A stretch of DNA of 64,000 nt, taken from positions 186,001 to 250,000 of the forward strand of contig JADJOE010000002.1 in assembly GCA_016713905.1 (NCBI GenBank). The letters are read 5' to 3'. This DNA is from Candidatus Vicinibacter proximus (lineage in GTDB: Bacteria > Bacteroidota > Bacteroidia > Chitinophagales > Saprospiraceae). Every line of letters starts with the position of its first letter. The first letter of the stretch is position 1. The translations under genes and the position numbers were made by a program. The notes under the pieces were generated by a model that did not search any database, was not told the origin of the DNA, and was given only the letters and a program-made list of their open reading frames with translations. Shown in pieces: positions 36,685 through 46,769 of the stretch.

Positions 36685-37344
36685 ATGTATCTAAGCTTCA
36701 CACCAAAATTTCTTCAGCAATTACTTCCCGGGCTGATATGGAGGATGGAATCCGTAGAAAAAAAAGTTTATTTAACTTTTGACGATGGTCCTATCCCTGA
36801 AGTTACGCCATGGGTATTGGATGAGTTAGACAAGTACGGTGCAAAAGCTACTTTTTTTTGTGTAGGTCAAAATGTCGAAAAATATGGAGATATTTTCCAT
36901 CAGTTGAAGTCTCAGGGACATACCATCGGTAGCCATACTTATAACCATATCTCAGGCTGGGCTTCTGATAATCTGGATTACATGCTCAACGTGAGAAAGG
37001 CCTCTAAAATATGTGAATCGAATATTTTCAGGCCACCTTATGGCAAAATTCGTCCCTCACAAACCCGATTCCTTAAACACCACTATCGGATTGTAATGTG
37101 GGATGTACTGAGTGGGGATTTTGATCCAAATATCAGCGCTGAGCAATGTTTGCAAAATGTGCTGAAAAACACCATTGCGGGTTCTATCGTCGTTTTTCAC
37201 GACAGCATCAAGTCATTTGAAAAACTAAAATTTGTACTCCCAAGGGTTTTGAATTATTATTCTGAACAAGGATATCAATTTGTCAATTTGGATGAATTAT
37301 CCGGAAAGTCTCCTGTCAATAGACTTGTTGGCGTGAATTCATAA
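36685..37344 (+). CDS. polysaccharide deacetylase (NodB/CE4 family)
   Basis: 219 residues. The CE4 motifs are in place: LTFDDGP (Asp33, Asp34), HTYNH (metal-binding His pair), RPPYG and the IVVFHDS segment near the C-terminus. It would remove N- or O-acetyl groups from a cell-wall or exopolysaccharide chain. No clear signal peptide precedes the domain, although the N-terminus is moderately hydrophobic. It stands alone, divergent from gltX by ~135 bases. Confidence 0.9.
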   Translation: MYLSFTPKFLQQLLPGLIWRMESVEKKVYLTFDDGPIPEVTPWVLDELDKYGAKATFFCVGQNVEKYGDIFHQLKSQGHTIGSHTYNHISGWASDNLDYMLNVRKASKICESNIFRPPYGKIRPSQTRFLKHHYRIVMWDVLSGDFDPNISAEQCLQNVLKNTIAGSIVVFHDSIKSFEKLKFVLPRVLNYYSEQGYQFVNLDELSGKSPVNRLVGVNS

Positions 37345-37468
37345 GCTCAACTCTGAATTGTAACTCATATTCAGATTCCATATTAGGAATACACCATATC
37401 AGCGCAGTTTTTCAAAAGGCTTGAATAGTCGAGACAAAGATGGATATTCTTATTAAGTCAAGGACGTA

Positions 37469-38869
37469 CTAAAAATGAATCGCTCTTTTAGCTGTAGCAT
37501 CCAAAGCAGCTTCTTTTAAAGCTTCGGTGTAGGTAGGGTGTGGGTGGCAAATTCGGGCCATATCTTCTGCAGAAGCCCTGAATTCCATTAAAGCCACTGC
37601 TTCCATGATCATATCTGCTGCTCTTGCACCTACCATATGGACACCAAGTATTTCATCTGTTTTTTCATCCGCGATCACTTTCACCATACCATCCATATCC
37701 ATACTCGCACGAGCCCGGCCCAAAGCTTTATAAGGGAATTTTCCGGTTTTATACATTTTGCCCTCTGATTTTAATTGTTCCTCAGTTTTTCCAACAAAGG
37801 CCATTTCAGGCCATGTATACACAACCCCGGGAATCAAGTTATAATCAATATGTGGCTTTTGCCCGGCAAGAATTTCAGCTACGAATACTCCTTCCTCCTC
37901 AGCTTTATGAGCCAACATGGCTCCTTGGACCACATCACCTATAGCATAAACATTTGGATTAGTAGACTGAAGCTCTTGATTCACTTTTATCTTTCCCCGC
38001 TCATCAAGCTCTATCCCGGCAAGTTCAGGATGCAAGTTTTCGGTATAAGGTCTCCTGCCGATACAAACCAAACAATAATCTGATTCCAGTTCCGAGGTTT
38101 CTCCGCCTGATTTTGAACGGTATTTTACAAAAGTTTTATTTGTCCGGACGGAAACACTTTCAACAGATTGAGACAAATAAAACTTAATCCCTACACTTTG
38201 TAAACTCTTTTGCAATTCTTTTGAACAATCTGAATCCATACCGGGTAAAATGCTATCCATATATTCCAGAATGCTCACCCTCGTGCCCAACCTTGCAAAC
38301 ACTGACCCTAATTCAAGTCCGATAACACCGGCACCAATGATCACCATGGATTGCGGAATTTCATTCAAACTTAGTGCCTCAGTTGAGCTAATTACTCTTT
38401 TTTTATCATAGTTAAATGCCTGAGGAATATTTGGTTTGGAACCGGTAGCAACAATACATTTTTTAAATTCGAGCTTTTCCACTTTTCCATTCCCGTCTTC
38501 AATTTTTAATTCATTTGGACCGGAAAAAGATGCGCTACCTCTTACCACATTGATTTTATTCTTTTTCATGAGAAATTCAATCCCTTTGGTATTTTGGGCT
38601 ACAACATCTGCCTTTCGTTTAAACATCTGCGAAGCCTCTATGTCCAGATTGGTGAGTTTAATGCCATGTGTGTCAAAAGTTTTTTTTGCCTGATAAAATA
38701 GCTCGCTACTGTCCAACAAAGCCTTGGATGGAATACACCCTACATTGAGACAGGTTCCGCCCAATGTCGGGTACTTTTCAATCAAGGTCACTTGAAAGCC
38801 CAATTGTGCTGCGCGGATGGCTGCAACATATCCCCCGGGGCCGGAGCCAATAATTGCAAGATCAGTCAT
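37469..38869 (-). CDS. lpdA: dihydrolipoyl dehydrogenase
   Basis: 466 residues. The FAD motif GSGPGGYVAAI is at the N-terminus, and the redox-active disulfide is CLNVGCIPSK (Cys40, Cys45). The NAD-binding GAGVIGLELGSVFARLG follows, and the C-terminal dimer domain carries the catalytic His in HPHPTYTEAL. It reoxidises lipoamide in pyruvate and 2-oxoglutarate dehydrogenase complexes. It stands alone; the E1/E2 genes are not in the window. Confidence 0.95.
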   Translation of the reverse strand: MTDLAIIGSGPGGYVAAIRAAQLGFQVTLIEKYPTLGGTCLNVGCIPSKALLDSSELFYQAKKTFDTHGIKLTNLDIEASQMFKRKADVVAQNTKGIEFLMKKNKINVVRGSASFSGPNELKIEDGNGKVEKLEFKKCIVATGSKPNIPQAFNYDKKRVISSTEALSLNEIPQSMVIIGAGVIGLELGSVFARLGTRVSILEYMDSILPGMDSDCSKELQKSLQSVGIKFYLSQSVESVSVRTNKTFVKYRSKSGGETSELESDYCLVCIGRRPYTENLHPELAGIELDERGKIKVNQELQSTNPNVYAIGDVVQGAMLAHKAEEEGVFVAEILAGQKPHIDYNLIPGVVYTWPEMAFVGKTEEQLKSEGKMYKTGKFPYKALGRARASMDMDGMVKVIADEKTDEILGVHMVGARAADMIMEAVALMEFRASAEDMARICHPHPTYTEALKEAALDATAKRAIHF

Positions 38870-38952
38870 TTGAAAGATTTATAGGTGATAAACGATCAAA
38901 ACCCGGCTTGGTTTTGAAAGGAGCTATTTTAAAAAAAAGAATAAAAATCCTA

Positions 38953-40368
38953 TTATTCGACTGGAGCTTTGTCTGAAGGTGGTTGGTCTCCCTCGGATTT
39001 ATCTCTTTGTGGGCGATCAAATTGTGGTCGATCCCTTTGAGGCCGGTCAGATTGTGGTCTGTCAGATTGGGGTCTGTTTCTGTTTTTATTAAATGGCCGG
39101 TTATTTTCCCTGTTTCCCGGTTTGTTGAAATTGTCCTGAGGTTTGTTTTCCCGATCAGAATTTGGAGGGGTTTGTCCCTCTCTTGGAGGGCGTGGATTAT
39201 TTAAAGGTGGCCGCTGTAAATTTGCCTGGCCTTCCGGATTTCCACCTTTTTTCTTTTTCTTCTTTTTCTTCCTCTTTTCAGCAGGCAATTCTACTGCACC
39301 GGTTACATCTACAAATTGATCATCCGGATTTACTGCAGGGCTTGCCTCTTCAGCTGCTACAATGTCCTCAGGATATTCACCACGTTCATTCATGGCTTTA
39401 ATCCTCCGCACTTCATCAGGAGCCAATGGCATTACCGTACTGCGACCTTTGGAAGGCTCATACAAATAATAAAGCATGCCTTTGAAAATATCAATTTTTA
39501 CAAGGCTAGCCTGTCCATTTTTGGCTTTAAGCCTCTCTACGTTCGATGGATATTTCTCTAATTCATCTACATATAAATCCAACTCATAATTCAAGCAACA
39601 CTTCAGACGTCCACACTGGCCGGATAACTTAGATTGATTGATAGCAATGTTTTGGTATCTGGCCGCAGTGGTGTTTACAGATTTGAAATCAGTAAGCCAG
39701 GTTGAACAGCACAATTCACGTCCACAAGATCCAATACCCCCTATTCTGGCAGATTCTTGTCTGGATCCAATTTGACGCATTTCAACCTTAATCCTGAATT
39801 CTTTCACATATTGTTTTACCAATTCTCTAAAATCTATCCACCCGTCAGCAGTATAATAAAAGGTTGCTTTCTTCAAGTCTGCCTGATACTCAATATCTCC
39901 GATTTTCATATCGAGACCAAGATTTCGCGCAATTACACGGGCTTTCACCAAAGCAGGTTTCTCCAAATTCCTAGCTTCGGTCATTCGCTCAATATCTCTT
40001 GGGTTAGCTTTTCTTAATACTTCTGTAGCAATGCGATCTTCCTTGAAGTTCTTTTTTTTCATTTGCAGCTTGACAAGATCCCCCATCAAACTTATTCTGC
40101 CGACATCAAATCCCCCATGACCTGCATCTACCACCACTAAATCTCCTGTGGTGTAACGGTAATAATTACTCATTTTATAGAAAGTCTTCCGTGCGCCATT
40201 CTTAAAACTTACCTCAGCAAATTCACAAACGGTCGGATCTTCCAAATCCATTACGGTCAACCAATCGAAAGTATTGAGCTTATTGCAGCCCCCTGAGGAA
40301 CAATGTCCTTTATCTCCGCATCCTGCAGGCATCCCATTATCACCTGTCTTACATCCAGAACATCCCAT
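38953..40368 (-). CDS. ricT: RicT/PSP1 family protein with Cys-rich N-terminus and RPQ-repeat tail
   Basis: 471 residues. A Cys-rich start (Cys3, 6, 17, 23, 28) precedes the PSP1 C-terminal domain (~60-290), with family cysteines in GRELCCSTWL and CGRLKCCLNYE. RicT of Bacillus, with RicA and RicF, forms an Fe-S complex affecting mRNA processing. From ~345 the protein is low-complexity: a poly-Lys run, then repeats of RPQxDRPQ type to the end, an unusual, probably disordered tail. ATG 40368 is 15 bases after holB on the same strand, the common Bacteroidota neighbour. No RicA or RicF is seen. Confidence 0.85.
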   Translation of the reverse strand: MGCSGCKTGDNGMPAGCGDKGHCSSGGCNKLNTFDWLTVMDLEDPTVCEFAEVSFKNGARKTFYKMSNYYRYTTGDLVVVDAGHGGFDVGRISLMGDLVKLQMKKKNFKEDRIATEVLRKANPRDIERMTEARNLEKPALVKARVIARNLGLDMKIGDIEYQADLKKATFYYTADGWIDFRELVKQYVKEFRIKVEMRQIGSRQESARIGGIGSCGRELCCSTWLTDFKSVNTTAARYQNIAINQSKLSGQCGRLKCCLNYELDLYVDELEKYPSNVERLKAKNGQASLVKIDIFKGMLYYLYEPSKGRSTVMPLAPDEVRRIKAMNERGEYPEDIVAAEEASPAVNPDDQFVDVTGAVELPAEKRKKKKKKKKGGNPEGQANLQRPPLNNPRPPREGQTPPNSDRENKPQDNFNKPGNRENNRPFNKNRNRPQSDRPQSDRPQRDRPQFDRPQRDKSEGDQPPSDKAPVE

Positions 40369-40383
40369 TATAGCTAACTGTCT

Positions 40384-41538
40384 TTATGTCTGCTTGTTAC
40401 GTAATATTCCCGACAATTTTATCAGGAAATCAAGCAGCAAGATACGAATATTTGCATTCCTTTGAATACCATATGAGCACTCATCCGATAGATCCGCAAT
40501 GGTTTCAACCTGCAACGGAGTTAAATTACCAGAAATTTTTGCCGCATAGCTTAGAATCGGGTTGGATGGATCCTTTTGGTCTATCACCCCAAATTTTAAT
40601 CTTAAACTCAGACTAAGGAGTTGATTGAGAAATGCCAGAAACTGCCTTTGCCCATCCCGGTTCAATTGTGCAAAGGTGTCCATCCAGCTCATCATTTCAT
40701 AAGGATCTTTTTTAAAAGCCATTTGAAGTAAACTTTGAGACAGTTGCAACGAATTCATTTGTGTGTCCTTTGCCCATTCAAGACTTTGTGCATAGTTGCC
40801 TTCTGATGCCATCGCAAATCCAAGTGCCAAATCCGAACTTAGATTTAAAGATTTTTCCAAATGGGACGCAATCATAAAATCATCCAGGGGGCTTAATCTG
40901 AATTCTTGCGTTCTGGAAAGTACCGTGGTCAGTAAAGATTTGGAATCCTCTGTCACCAAAATAATATAAGCATGTCCAGGAGGTTCCTCCAGCAACTTCA
41001 GCAATATGTTTGACTCTTTTCCCAAATACTCAGGCAACCATACCAACATGATGTTGCGATCAGATTCAAATGGTCTAAGAGATAGCCTTTCAATAATTGA
41101 TCTGGATTCTTTAGCGCCAATATTTGCTTGCTTGTTTTCTTTATCGGCATAACTCAACCAGTTTTGAATGCTCATGTATGGGTTTTGCTTCACAGCAATT
41201 CTGAAAGCTCCATAATGTTCCTTGCACAATTCTCCAGACCCTACCAGTGGGAAGGAAAAATGAACATCAGGATGAATCAGTCCGCCCACTTTATAACATG
41301 AACTACAGACTCCGCAAGGTTTGTCCTCCGCAGCACACAACATGGTCTGAATGATCGATAATGCAAAAACCAACTGCCCACTACCCGGGGACCCACTTAT
41401 CAAACTGCAATGTGGAAATCTGTCCTGACTTAAAACGGTCTTGACATGTTCTGTTAATGTCTGTTGTCCAATCAATTCATCAGACCATAAAAATTTTGGA
41501 TGATCGACAACAACAACTTCTGGTTCTCCAAATAACAT
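40384..41538 (-). CDS. holB: DNA polymerase III delta' subunit
   Basis: 384 residues, AAA+ clamp-loader type. The P-loop region reads GSPGSGQL (49-56): the Walker lysine is replaced by glutamine, as in delta' subunits that do not hydrolyse ATP. A zinc-type cysteine set is present (Cys68, 75, 78, 81; CGVCSSC). LKLLEEPPGHAYIILVTED matches the sensor region. It helps load the sliding clamp. It sits directly before ricT (minus strand) and ~155 bases downstream of nuoN. Confidence 0.85.
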   Translation of the reverse strand: MLFGEPEVVVVDHPKFLWSDELIGQQTLTEHVKTVLSQDRFPHCSLISGSPGSGQLVFALSIIQTMLCAAEDKPCGVCSSCYKVGGLIHPDVHFSFPLVGSGELCKEHYGAFRIAVKQNPYMSIQNWLSYADKENKQANIGAKESRSIIERLSLRPFESDRNIMLVWLPEYLGKESNILLKLLEEPPGHAYIILVTEDSKSLLTTVLSRTQEFRLSPLDDFMIASHLEKSLNLSSDLALGFAMASEGNYAQSLEWAKDTQMNSLQLSQSLLQMAFKKDPYEMMSWMDTFAQLNRDGQRQFLAFLNQLLSLSLRLKFGVIDQKDPSNPILSYAAKISGNLTPLQVETIADLSDECSYGIQRNANIRILLLDFLIKLSGILRNKQT

Positions 41539-41693
41539 CTATTCTTTGATTGACACAACAAATATAATTGAATTCAAATTGCAGCTGACATTAGATGAAT
41601 ATATATGGCGGTGCTTATAATTTTTAATTGTATCACTACCATCAAAATCAATGCAACCAAAATTCAAACGAAAGAAGCGAAATGTCTGCTGTT

Positions 41694-43052
41694 TTATTTG
41701 AATAAATTGACAATCCAAAATGGCAATATACCCGCAATGAAAGTAAGGATTGACATAAGTATAAGAACCCCTTGATAGGTCCATGAAACAGACCATACAG
41801 CTTGTTCGGAATTTTTTGTAAACATCCTGTTTATGATCTTAAAATAGTAATACATGGAAGTCACTGCAAAAACCAAAGCCATCACAACCAAAGCGATTGA
41901 ACCTACAGAGGCGGCATGGTTTAAAACAAAAAGTTTTGCCATAAATCCTGCCGTAAGTGGCCCCCCGCCAAGTGAAATGAGCGCGATGGTCATCACAACT
42001 GCTAAAACCGGATTCGCATAAAACAAACCTTCAAACTCGTCAATGTGGTCAGACCCCTTTTTGTTCTCTACAAAATAACAAACAAAGAAACATACCAAAG
42101 AGGCTAAACAATAGGCTACCAAATAATAAAGTATTGGCCATGAATCCTCTTGTTTGAGTTGAAGAAAACCAATTAAAATAAATCCCGCCTGCACGATACT
42201 GGAATAAGCCAATAGACGCTTCACACTGGTCTGTGTATATGCCATGATGTTGCCAAGAACTAAACTCGCCAAAGCAACAATACTCATCAACCAAAACATC
42301 CATTCGCCAACATTATTTCCAAGGTACCTTAAAAATTGAAACAAAGCGCCAAAAGCAGCAATCTTGACGATTGTAGCCATGGTTGCTGTAAAAATGGTTG
42401 GAGATCCCTGATAAACATCAGGTGCCCAAAAATGAAATGGCACCAGTGCAACTTTAAAAGCAAACGCACAGAAAATAATCAGCACGCTCAATTGAAATAT
42501 AGGTGAATCGCCTACATGAAGATCATATATTTTTAAAGTGCCTGTGGATGCATAAAACAAGGCTATTCCAAACAGTAAAATCGCACTTGAAAATGCACCT
42601 AAAATAAAATACTTAAGAGCGGCCTCATTGGATTGTAAAATCCTTCGGTCAGCTCCCGCCAATATGTACATGGCAATGGACATGATCTCAATTCCAAGAA
42701 ACAGAACAATAAGATCCAGATGAGAAACCATCATGATCCCTCCTATCAATGAAAATAAAATGAGTCCCGTAAAATCAGCTACTTCCTCAGAACCTCTTTT
42801 GCTGAATACATTTATAAATGGAAGTATGAACAATGCAATTACTAAAATCAAATAATTAAAAATTAGTGGTGGACCATGCAGACTCATCATTCCTCCCATC
42901 CATTCATTGTACATTTTTGTTGCTGCAAGATAAGCCGCTATTGCACCTAGTACGCCCAAGATAGCAATGGGAACAATCAGTTTCGTTTTCCTGGTAAATC
43001 CAAGAAACAAAATCAACACGCCTATAATGGTAAGTATAATTAATGGCAACAT
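41694..43052 (-). CDS. nuoN: NADH-quinone oxidoreductase subunit N
   Basis: 452 residues, a multi-pass antiporter-like subunit of complex I. Residues around IMSIAMYILAG, ALVPFHFWAPDVYQGSPT and the YSSIVQAGFILIGF segment are typical of NuoN. It pumps protons in the membrane arm. It is the last gene of the nuo operon, 11 bases after nuoM. Confidence 0.95.
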   Translation of the reverse strand: MLPLIILTIIGVLILFLGFTRKTKLIVPIAILGVLGAIAAYLAATKMYNEWMGGMMSLHGPPLIFNYLILVIALFILPFINVFSKRGSEEVADFTGLILFSLIGGIMMVSHLDLIVLFLGIEIMSIAMYILAGADRRILQSNEAALKYFILGAFSSAILLFGIALFYASTGTLKIYDLHVGDSPIFQLSVLIIFCAFAFKVALVPFHFWAPDVYQGSPTIFTATMATIVKIAAFGALFQFLRYLGNNVGEWMFWLMSIVALASLVLGNIMAYTQTSVKRLLAYSSIVQAGFILIGFLQLKQEDSWPILYYLVAYCLASLVCFFVCYFVENKKGSDHIDEFEGLFYANPVLAVVMTIALISLGGGPLTAGFMAKLFVLNHAASVGSIALVVMALVFAVTSMYYYFKIINRMFTKNSEQAVWSVSWTYQGVLILMSILTFIAGILPFWIVNLFK

Positions 43053-43063
43053 GAGCTTAAACC

Positions 43064-44509
43064 TTAGATTTTAAAATGAGCAAATTGTGCAACAGCATAT
43101 TCGGAAAGTTCGAGCCAGGTTTTTGGAAAAAAACCAAAACTCAAAATGATGAATATCATCACTATAAAAATATAATCTTCTTGAATTTTCAACGGAGCAA
43201 AGGAACTGTTTTCCTGTAAGGACTCTCCCATCATGGATTTTTGAAAAAAGCGCAGCATGTACACAGCGCCAAGTATAATGCTTACACCTGCAATGGCGCC
43301 TAACCATAAATTATATTCCGTTATTCCCCACAACATATACAATTCACCAATAAATCCATTCGTCAAAGGCAATCCCACTGAAGCAAGTACAATCACGAAA
43401 AAATAAACAGCAAGCCTGGGTTGAGATTTTGCCAAACCGGTATATCCATAAATACTTGGGTTGTTATTTCTTTGCATCAAAACATCAATTACAAAAAATA
43501 AACCGGCTGCCAATATTCCGTGTGTAAACATTTGAAACAAACTGCCCTCTAATCCGGAAACCGTTCCTGAAAATAATGCAGCTGCAATCATGCCCATATG
43601 TGATAAGGAAGAATACGCAACTATTCGGGTCATCTCTGATTGCCTCCATGCAACCAAAGCCCCGTATATTACACCTATCAAACAAAGACATATCAATGCA
43701 TACCTCATGGAATCAATTGCTTCCGGTACCACATTGTAAAATCTCAACATGCCGAAGACACCCATTTTTGATAGGATAGCAGCAATAAGAATTACGGTCG
43801 GACGATCTGCCTGTGCATATAAATCAGCCTGCCAGGTATGAAATGGAAACAATGGTGATTTTATAGCAAACGCTACAAACAAGCCACCCAAAATCCACAT
43901 TTGCGCATCCAATGGTAGATCTATCAAATAAATAGTAGACCAATCACCAGCTTTATTAATTCCAATCAATGAATAAAAATAAATGATCGCACCCAACATC
44001 AGCAAACTTCCAAAAACCGTATATATAAAAAACTTGAAAACTGCTTTTTTCCGCTCAGGTCCACCATGCATAAGTACAATGAGATAAAAAGGAATTAGGG
44101 CCGCTTCAAAGAATACATAAAATGTAATGGCGTTTTGTGCCGCAAAAAATCCAAGCAATGCGGATAAACCTAAAAGCATTAAGCCGTAATATGTTGCTCC
44201 TTTTTCTTCTGCTTTAGGTAAAGATGCAGTTATTCCGATGGGAAATACCAAAGAGGTAAGCAACATCAGAATGAGACTTTGTGAATCAAGGCCCATGTGA
44301 AACTCTGCATTAATGCCCGGAATCCAATTGAATATAAAACTACCTGTCACCCCTTTATGCGGATGATACGAACTCATCTGGTATAAAAAAATAAACAGAC
44401 TTAATACACTAGCAGTAAGGGCAATTTTTCCTGCTGATTTTCTGCCGGCAAAAAAAACAAGAACAGCAGAAATCAATGGAAAAAGTATCAACAGTAAAAC
44501 TGAATTCAT
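43064..44509 (-). CDS. nuoM: NADH-quinone oxidoreductase subunit M
   Basis: 481 residues, about fourteen hydrophobic helices. FFEAALIPFYLIVLMHGG contains the key Glu of the channel, and FAIKSPLFPFHTWQADLYAQA and YSSLSHMGMI are classical NuoM motifs. It pumps protons in the membrane arm. It lies between nuoL and nuoN with 10-11 base gaps. Confidence 0.96.
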   Translation of the reverse strand: MNSVLLLILFPLISAVLVFFAGRKSAGKIALTASVLSLFIFLYQMSSYHPHKGVTGSFIFNWIPGINAEFHMGLDSQSLILMLLTSLVFPIGITASLPKAEEKGATYYGLMLLGLSALLGFFAAQNAITFYVFFEAALIPFYLIVLMHGGPERKKAVFKFFIYTVFGSLLMLGAIIYFYSLIGINKAGDWSTIYLIDLPLDAQMWILGGLFVAFAIKSPLFPFHTWQADLYAQADRPTVILIAAILSKMGVFGMLRFYNVVPEAIDSMRYALICLCLIGVIYGALVAWRQSEMTRIVAYSSLSHMGMIAAALFSGTVSGLEGSLFQMFTHGILAAGLFFVIDVLMQRNNNPSIYGYTGLAKSQPRLAVYFFVIVLASVGLPLTNGFIGELYMLWGITEYNLWLGAIAGVSIILGAVYMLRFFQKSMMGESLQENSSFAPLKIQEDYIFIVMIFIILSFGFFPKTWLELSEYAVAQFAHFKI

Positions 44510-44519
44510 ACCAATAGAA

Positions 44520-46397
44520 TTAAATCATAAACAACAATAAAAAACAAAGCAGTCCAAGCACCATACTGATCACATACCAGCTGATAATTCCGGAATTTAA
44601 TGGTTTCAATCCAATACTCGCATTTCTAAATAAATTATCCGGAAATCGAACCACACTATCAATTCCAACCCTATCTACAACATTCTTAAAAAAACTGCCC
44701 ATGGATTTTAATGGCGCCACTAAAACAAAATAATAGAGTTCATCCAGATAATATTTCTCTTTCAAAATTGATGTTATACTATTTGGGGTTTTATTAAAAA
44801 CTGTTTTGTCAGAAGTCCCGTAACGTCTGAAAGTAAAGTATCCAATTACCAACAGCGCTAAAACGGTTATTCCCCACAAGCAATATTCAAAAAAATGGGA
44901 GACATGATGGCCTTCACTTTTGAGCACAGGACTTAAGAATTCAGTCACATAATGTTTTGGAAATAGAATTTCCGGAATACCTGCAAAACCTCCAATGACG
45001 GATAAAATGGCGAGTACAACCAACGGAATCAGCATAATGGCAGGGGATTCATGAATTTTTGAGGCTGTATGCGGATCACCTCGGTAAGATCCATGAAAAG
45101 TTGCAAAATAAATCCGGAACATATACCAGGCAGTGAATACCGAAGTAAATGCCAGTATCACAAAATACCATAAACTATGACTGTAAACCACTGCCAAGAT
45201 TTCATCCTTGGAAAAGAATCCGGCCAAAGGCGGACAACCAACCAAGGCCAGCGTGCCAATAAGAAAAACCAAATGTGTCCACTTCATGGAAGATTTCAGT
45301 CCTCCCATATTAGTGATGTCTTGTTCACCATGCAAACCATGAATGACACTACCTGCGCTTAAGAATAACAAAGCCTTGAAAAAAGCATGGGTCATCACAT
45401 GAAAAATAGCGGTGCCATAAGCTGCACAACCCAATGCAACTACCATATAACCCAATTGGCTAACGGTGGAATAAGCCAGTACTTTTTTTATGTCGTTCTG
45501 CTTCAAAGCTATGGTTGCCGCAACAAAAGCTGTTGCAAGTCCGGTGATGGTTATTATGGATAAGGTAAAAGGAGCCAGATTAAACAATCCTCCCATTCGG
45601 GCTACCAGATAAATACCTGCAGTAACCATGGTTGCAGCATGTATTAATGCAGAAACAGGTGTAGGACCTGCCATGGCATCCGGAAGCCAGGTAAACAAAG
45701 GAATCTGTGCGGACTTCCCGGTCACTCCGATAAATAACAATATCGTGATAAGTACAATGGCGGGATCTCCTATGCTAATGGATTCTAAACTTCCAAGTAT
45801 GGTCTGTATGTCAAGAGATTTAAATTTAATGCCCAATAAAAATATGCCCAGAATAAATCCAAGATCACCTATCCTGTTCATCACAAAAGCTTTCCTTGCA
45901 GCTTTATTGTATTCTGTGTTTCCAAACCAAAAACCAATTAAAAGAAATGAACACAATCCCACACCTTCCCATCCTGCAAACAACATGATGAGATTGGAAC
46001 CCATGATCAGCAATAACATGGAAAACAGAAATAAATTAAGATAGGTGAAAAATCGTGTATAGCCCTTATCATGATCCATATACCCCATAGAGTATACATG
46101 AATCAATGTACCTACACCGGTAACAATCATCAACATCAGTATGGTCAACTGATCCACATAAAAACTAAAATCAACAGAGGTCTGTCCTCCTATATTAAAC
46201 CAGGTGTAATACGATAAACTTACCGGTGCTGTAAACCCAAGATACAAAAGTCCAGATGCTATAAAACTCATCAATGGCCCTAGACAAGCCAGGCTTCCGG
46301 CAAATTTCTTCGGTAGTAAATGTCCAAAAATTCCATTGACCAAAAATCCAATCAGTGGAGGCCAGATGATGAAATGTATCAGATTGATTGAACTCAT
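44520..46397 (-). CDS. nuoL: NADH-quinone oxidoreductase subunit L
   Basis: 625 residues, many helices plus a long lateral C-terminal helix. GWEGVGLCSFLLIGFW and TPVSALIHAATMVTAGIYL are the NuoL signatures. It is the distal proton pump of complex I. It follows nuoK by 29 bases and is followed by nuoM after 10 bases. Confidence 0.96.
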   Translation of the reverse strand: MSSINLIHFIIWPPLIGFLVNGIFGHLLPKKFAGSLACLGPLMSFIASGLLYLGFTAPVSLSYYTWFNIGGQTSVDFSFYVDQLTILMLMIVTGVGTLIHVYSMGYMDHDKGYTRFFTYLNLFLFSMLLLIMGSNLIMLFAGWEGVGLCSFLLIGFWFGNTEYNKAARKAFVMNRIGDLGFILGIFLLGIKFKSLDIQTILGSLESISIGDPAIVLITILLFIGVTGKSAQIPLFTWLPDAMAGPTPVSALIHAATMVTAGIYLVARMGGLFNLAPFTLSIITITGLATAFVAATIALKQNDIKKVLAYSTVSQLGYMVVALGCAAYGTAIFHVMTHAFFKALLFLSAGSVIHGLHGEQDITNMGGLKSSMKWTHLVFLIGTLALVGCPPLAGFFSKDEILAVVYSHSLWYFVILAFTSVFTAWYMFRIYFATFHGSYRGDPHTASKIHESPAIMLIPLVVLAILSVIGGFAGIPEILFPKHYVTEFLSPVLKSEGHHVSHFFEYCLWGITVLALLVIGYFTFRRYGTSDKTVFNKTPNSITSILKEKYYLDELYYFVLVAPLKSMGSFFKNVVDRVGIDSVVRFPDNLFRNASIGLKPLNSGIISWYVISMVLGLLCFLLLFMI

Positions 46398-46426
46398 TTT
46401 TTCTTTTTGAAAATTTGGCGAATAAA

Positions 46427-46759
46427 CTATCCTTTAAGCTTACTGAATAAATCAATATTGGTCGTGTGAAGATTTTTATAAATCATCACGATAATGGCTA
46501 ATCCGACAGATACCTCCGCAGCCGCAACTGCCATCGTAAAAAACACCATGATCTGACCGGAAGAATTGGAAAAATATGCTGAAGTTGAGGTCAGCATCAG
46601 ATTCACTGCATTGAGCATGATCTCAATACACATAAATACAATGATGACATTCTTCCTTACCATAACACCTATCAGTCCCACAACAAATAATATCGTGCCC
46701 AGCAAAAGATAATGGGTTAAAGGAATGGTCGTAAATATTTCAGGTATCTGATTGTTCAT
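46427..46759 (-). CDS. nuoK: NADH-quinone oxidoreductase subunit K
   Basis: 110 residues with three membrane helices. IPLTHYLLLGTILFVVGLIG and MCIEIMLNAVNLM carry the conserved Glu residues of the NuoK channel, and VAAAEVSVGLAIIVMIY closes the family core. It is part of the proton path. It lies 10 bases after nuoJ. Confidence 0.95.
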   Translation of the reverse strand: MNNQIPEIFTTIPLTHYLLLGTILFVVGLIGVMVRKNVIIVFMCIEIMLNAVNLMLTSTSAYFSNSSGQIMVFFTMAVAAAEVSVGLAIIVMIYKNLHTTNIDLFSKLKG

Positions 46760-46769
46760 AAGTTTGATT

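Noticed and set aside
41539..41796. 85-codon frame overlapping the nuoN 3' end
   Set aside because: It shares sequence with nuoN in another frame and then runs through non-coding DNA between nuoN and holB; its Tyr/His-rich product matches nothing.
45628..46044. 138-codon plus-strand frame inside nuoL
   Set aside because: It is antisense to a conserved NuoL region; no independent support.
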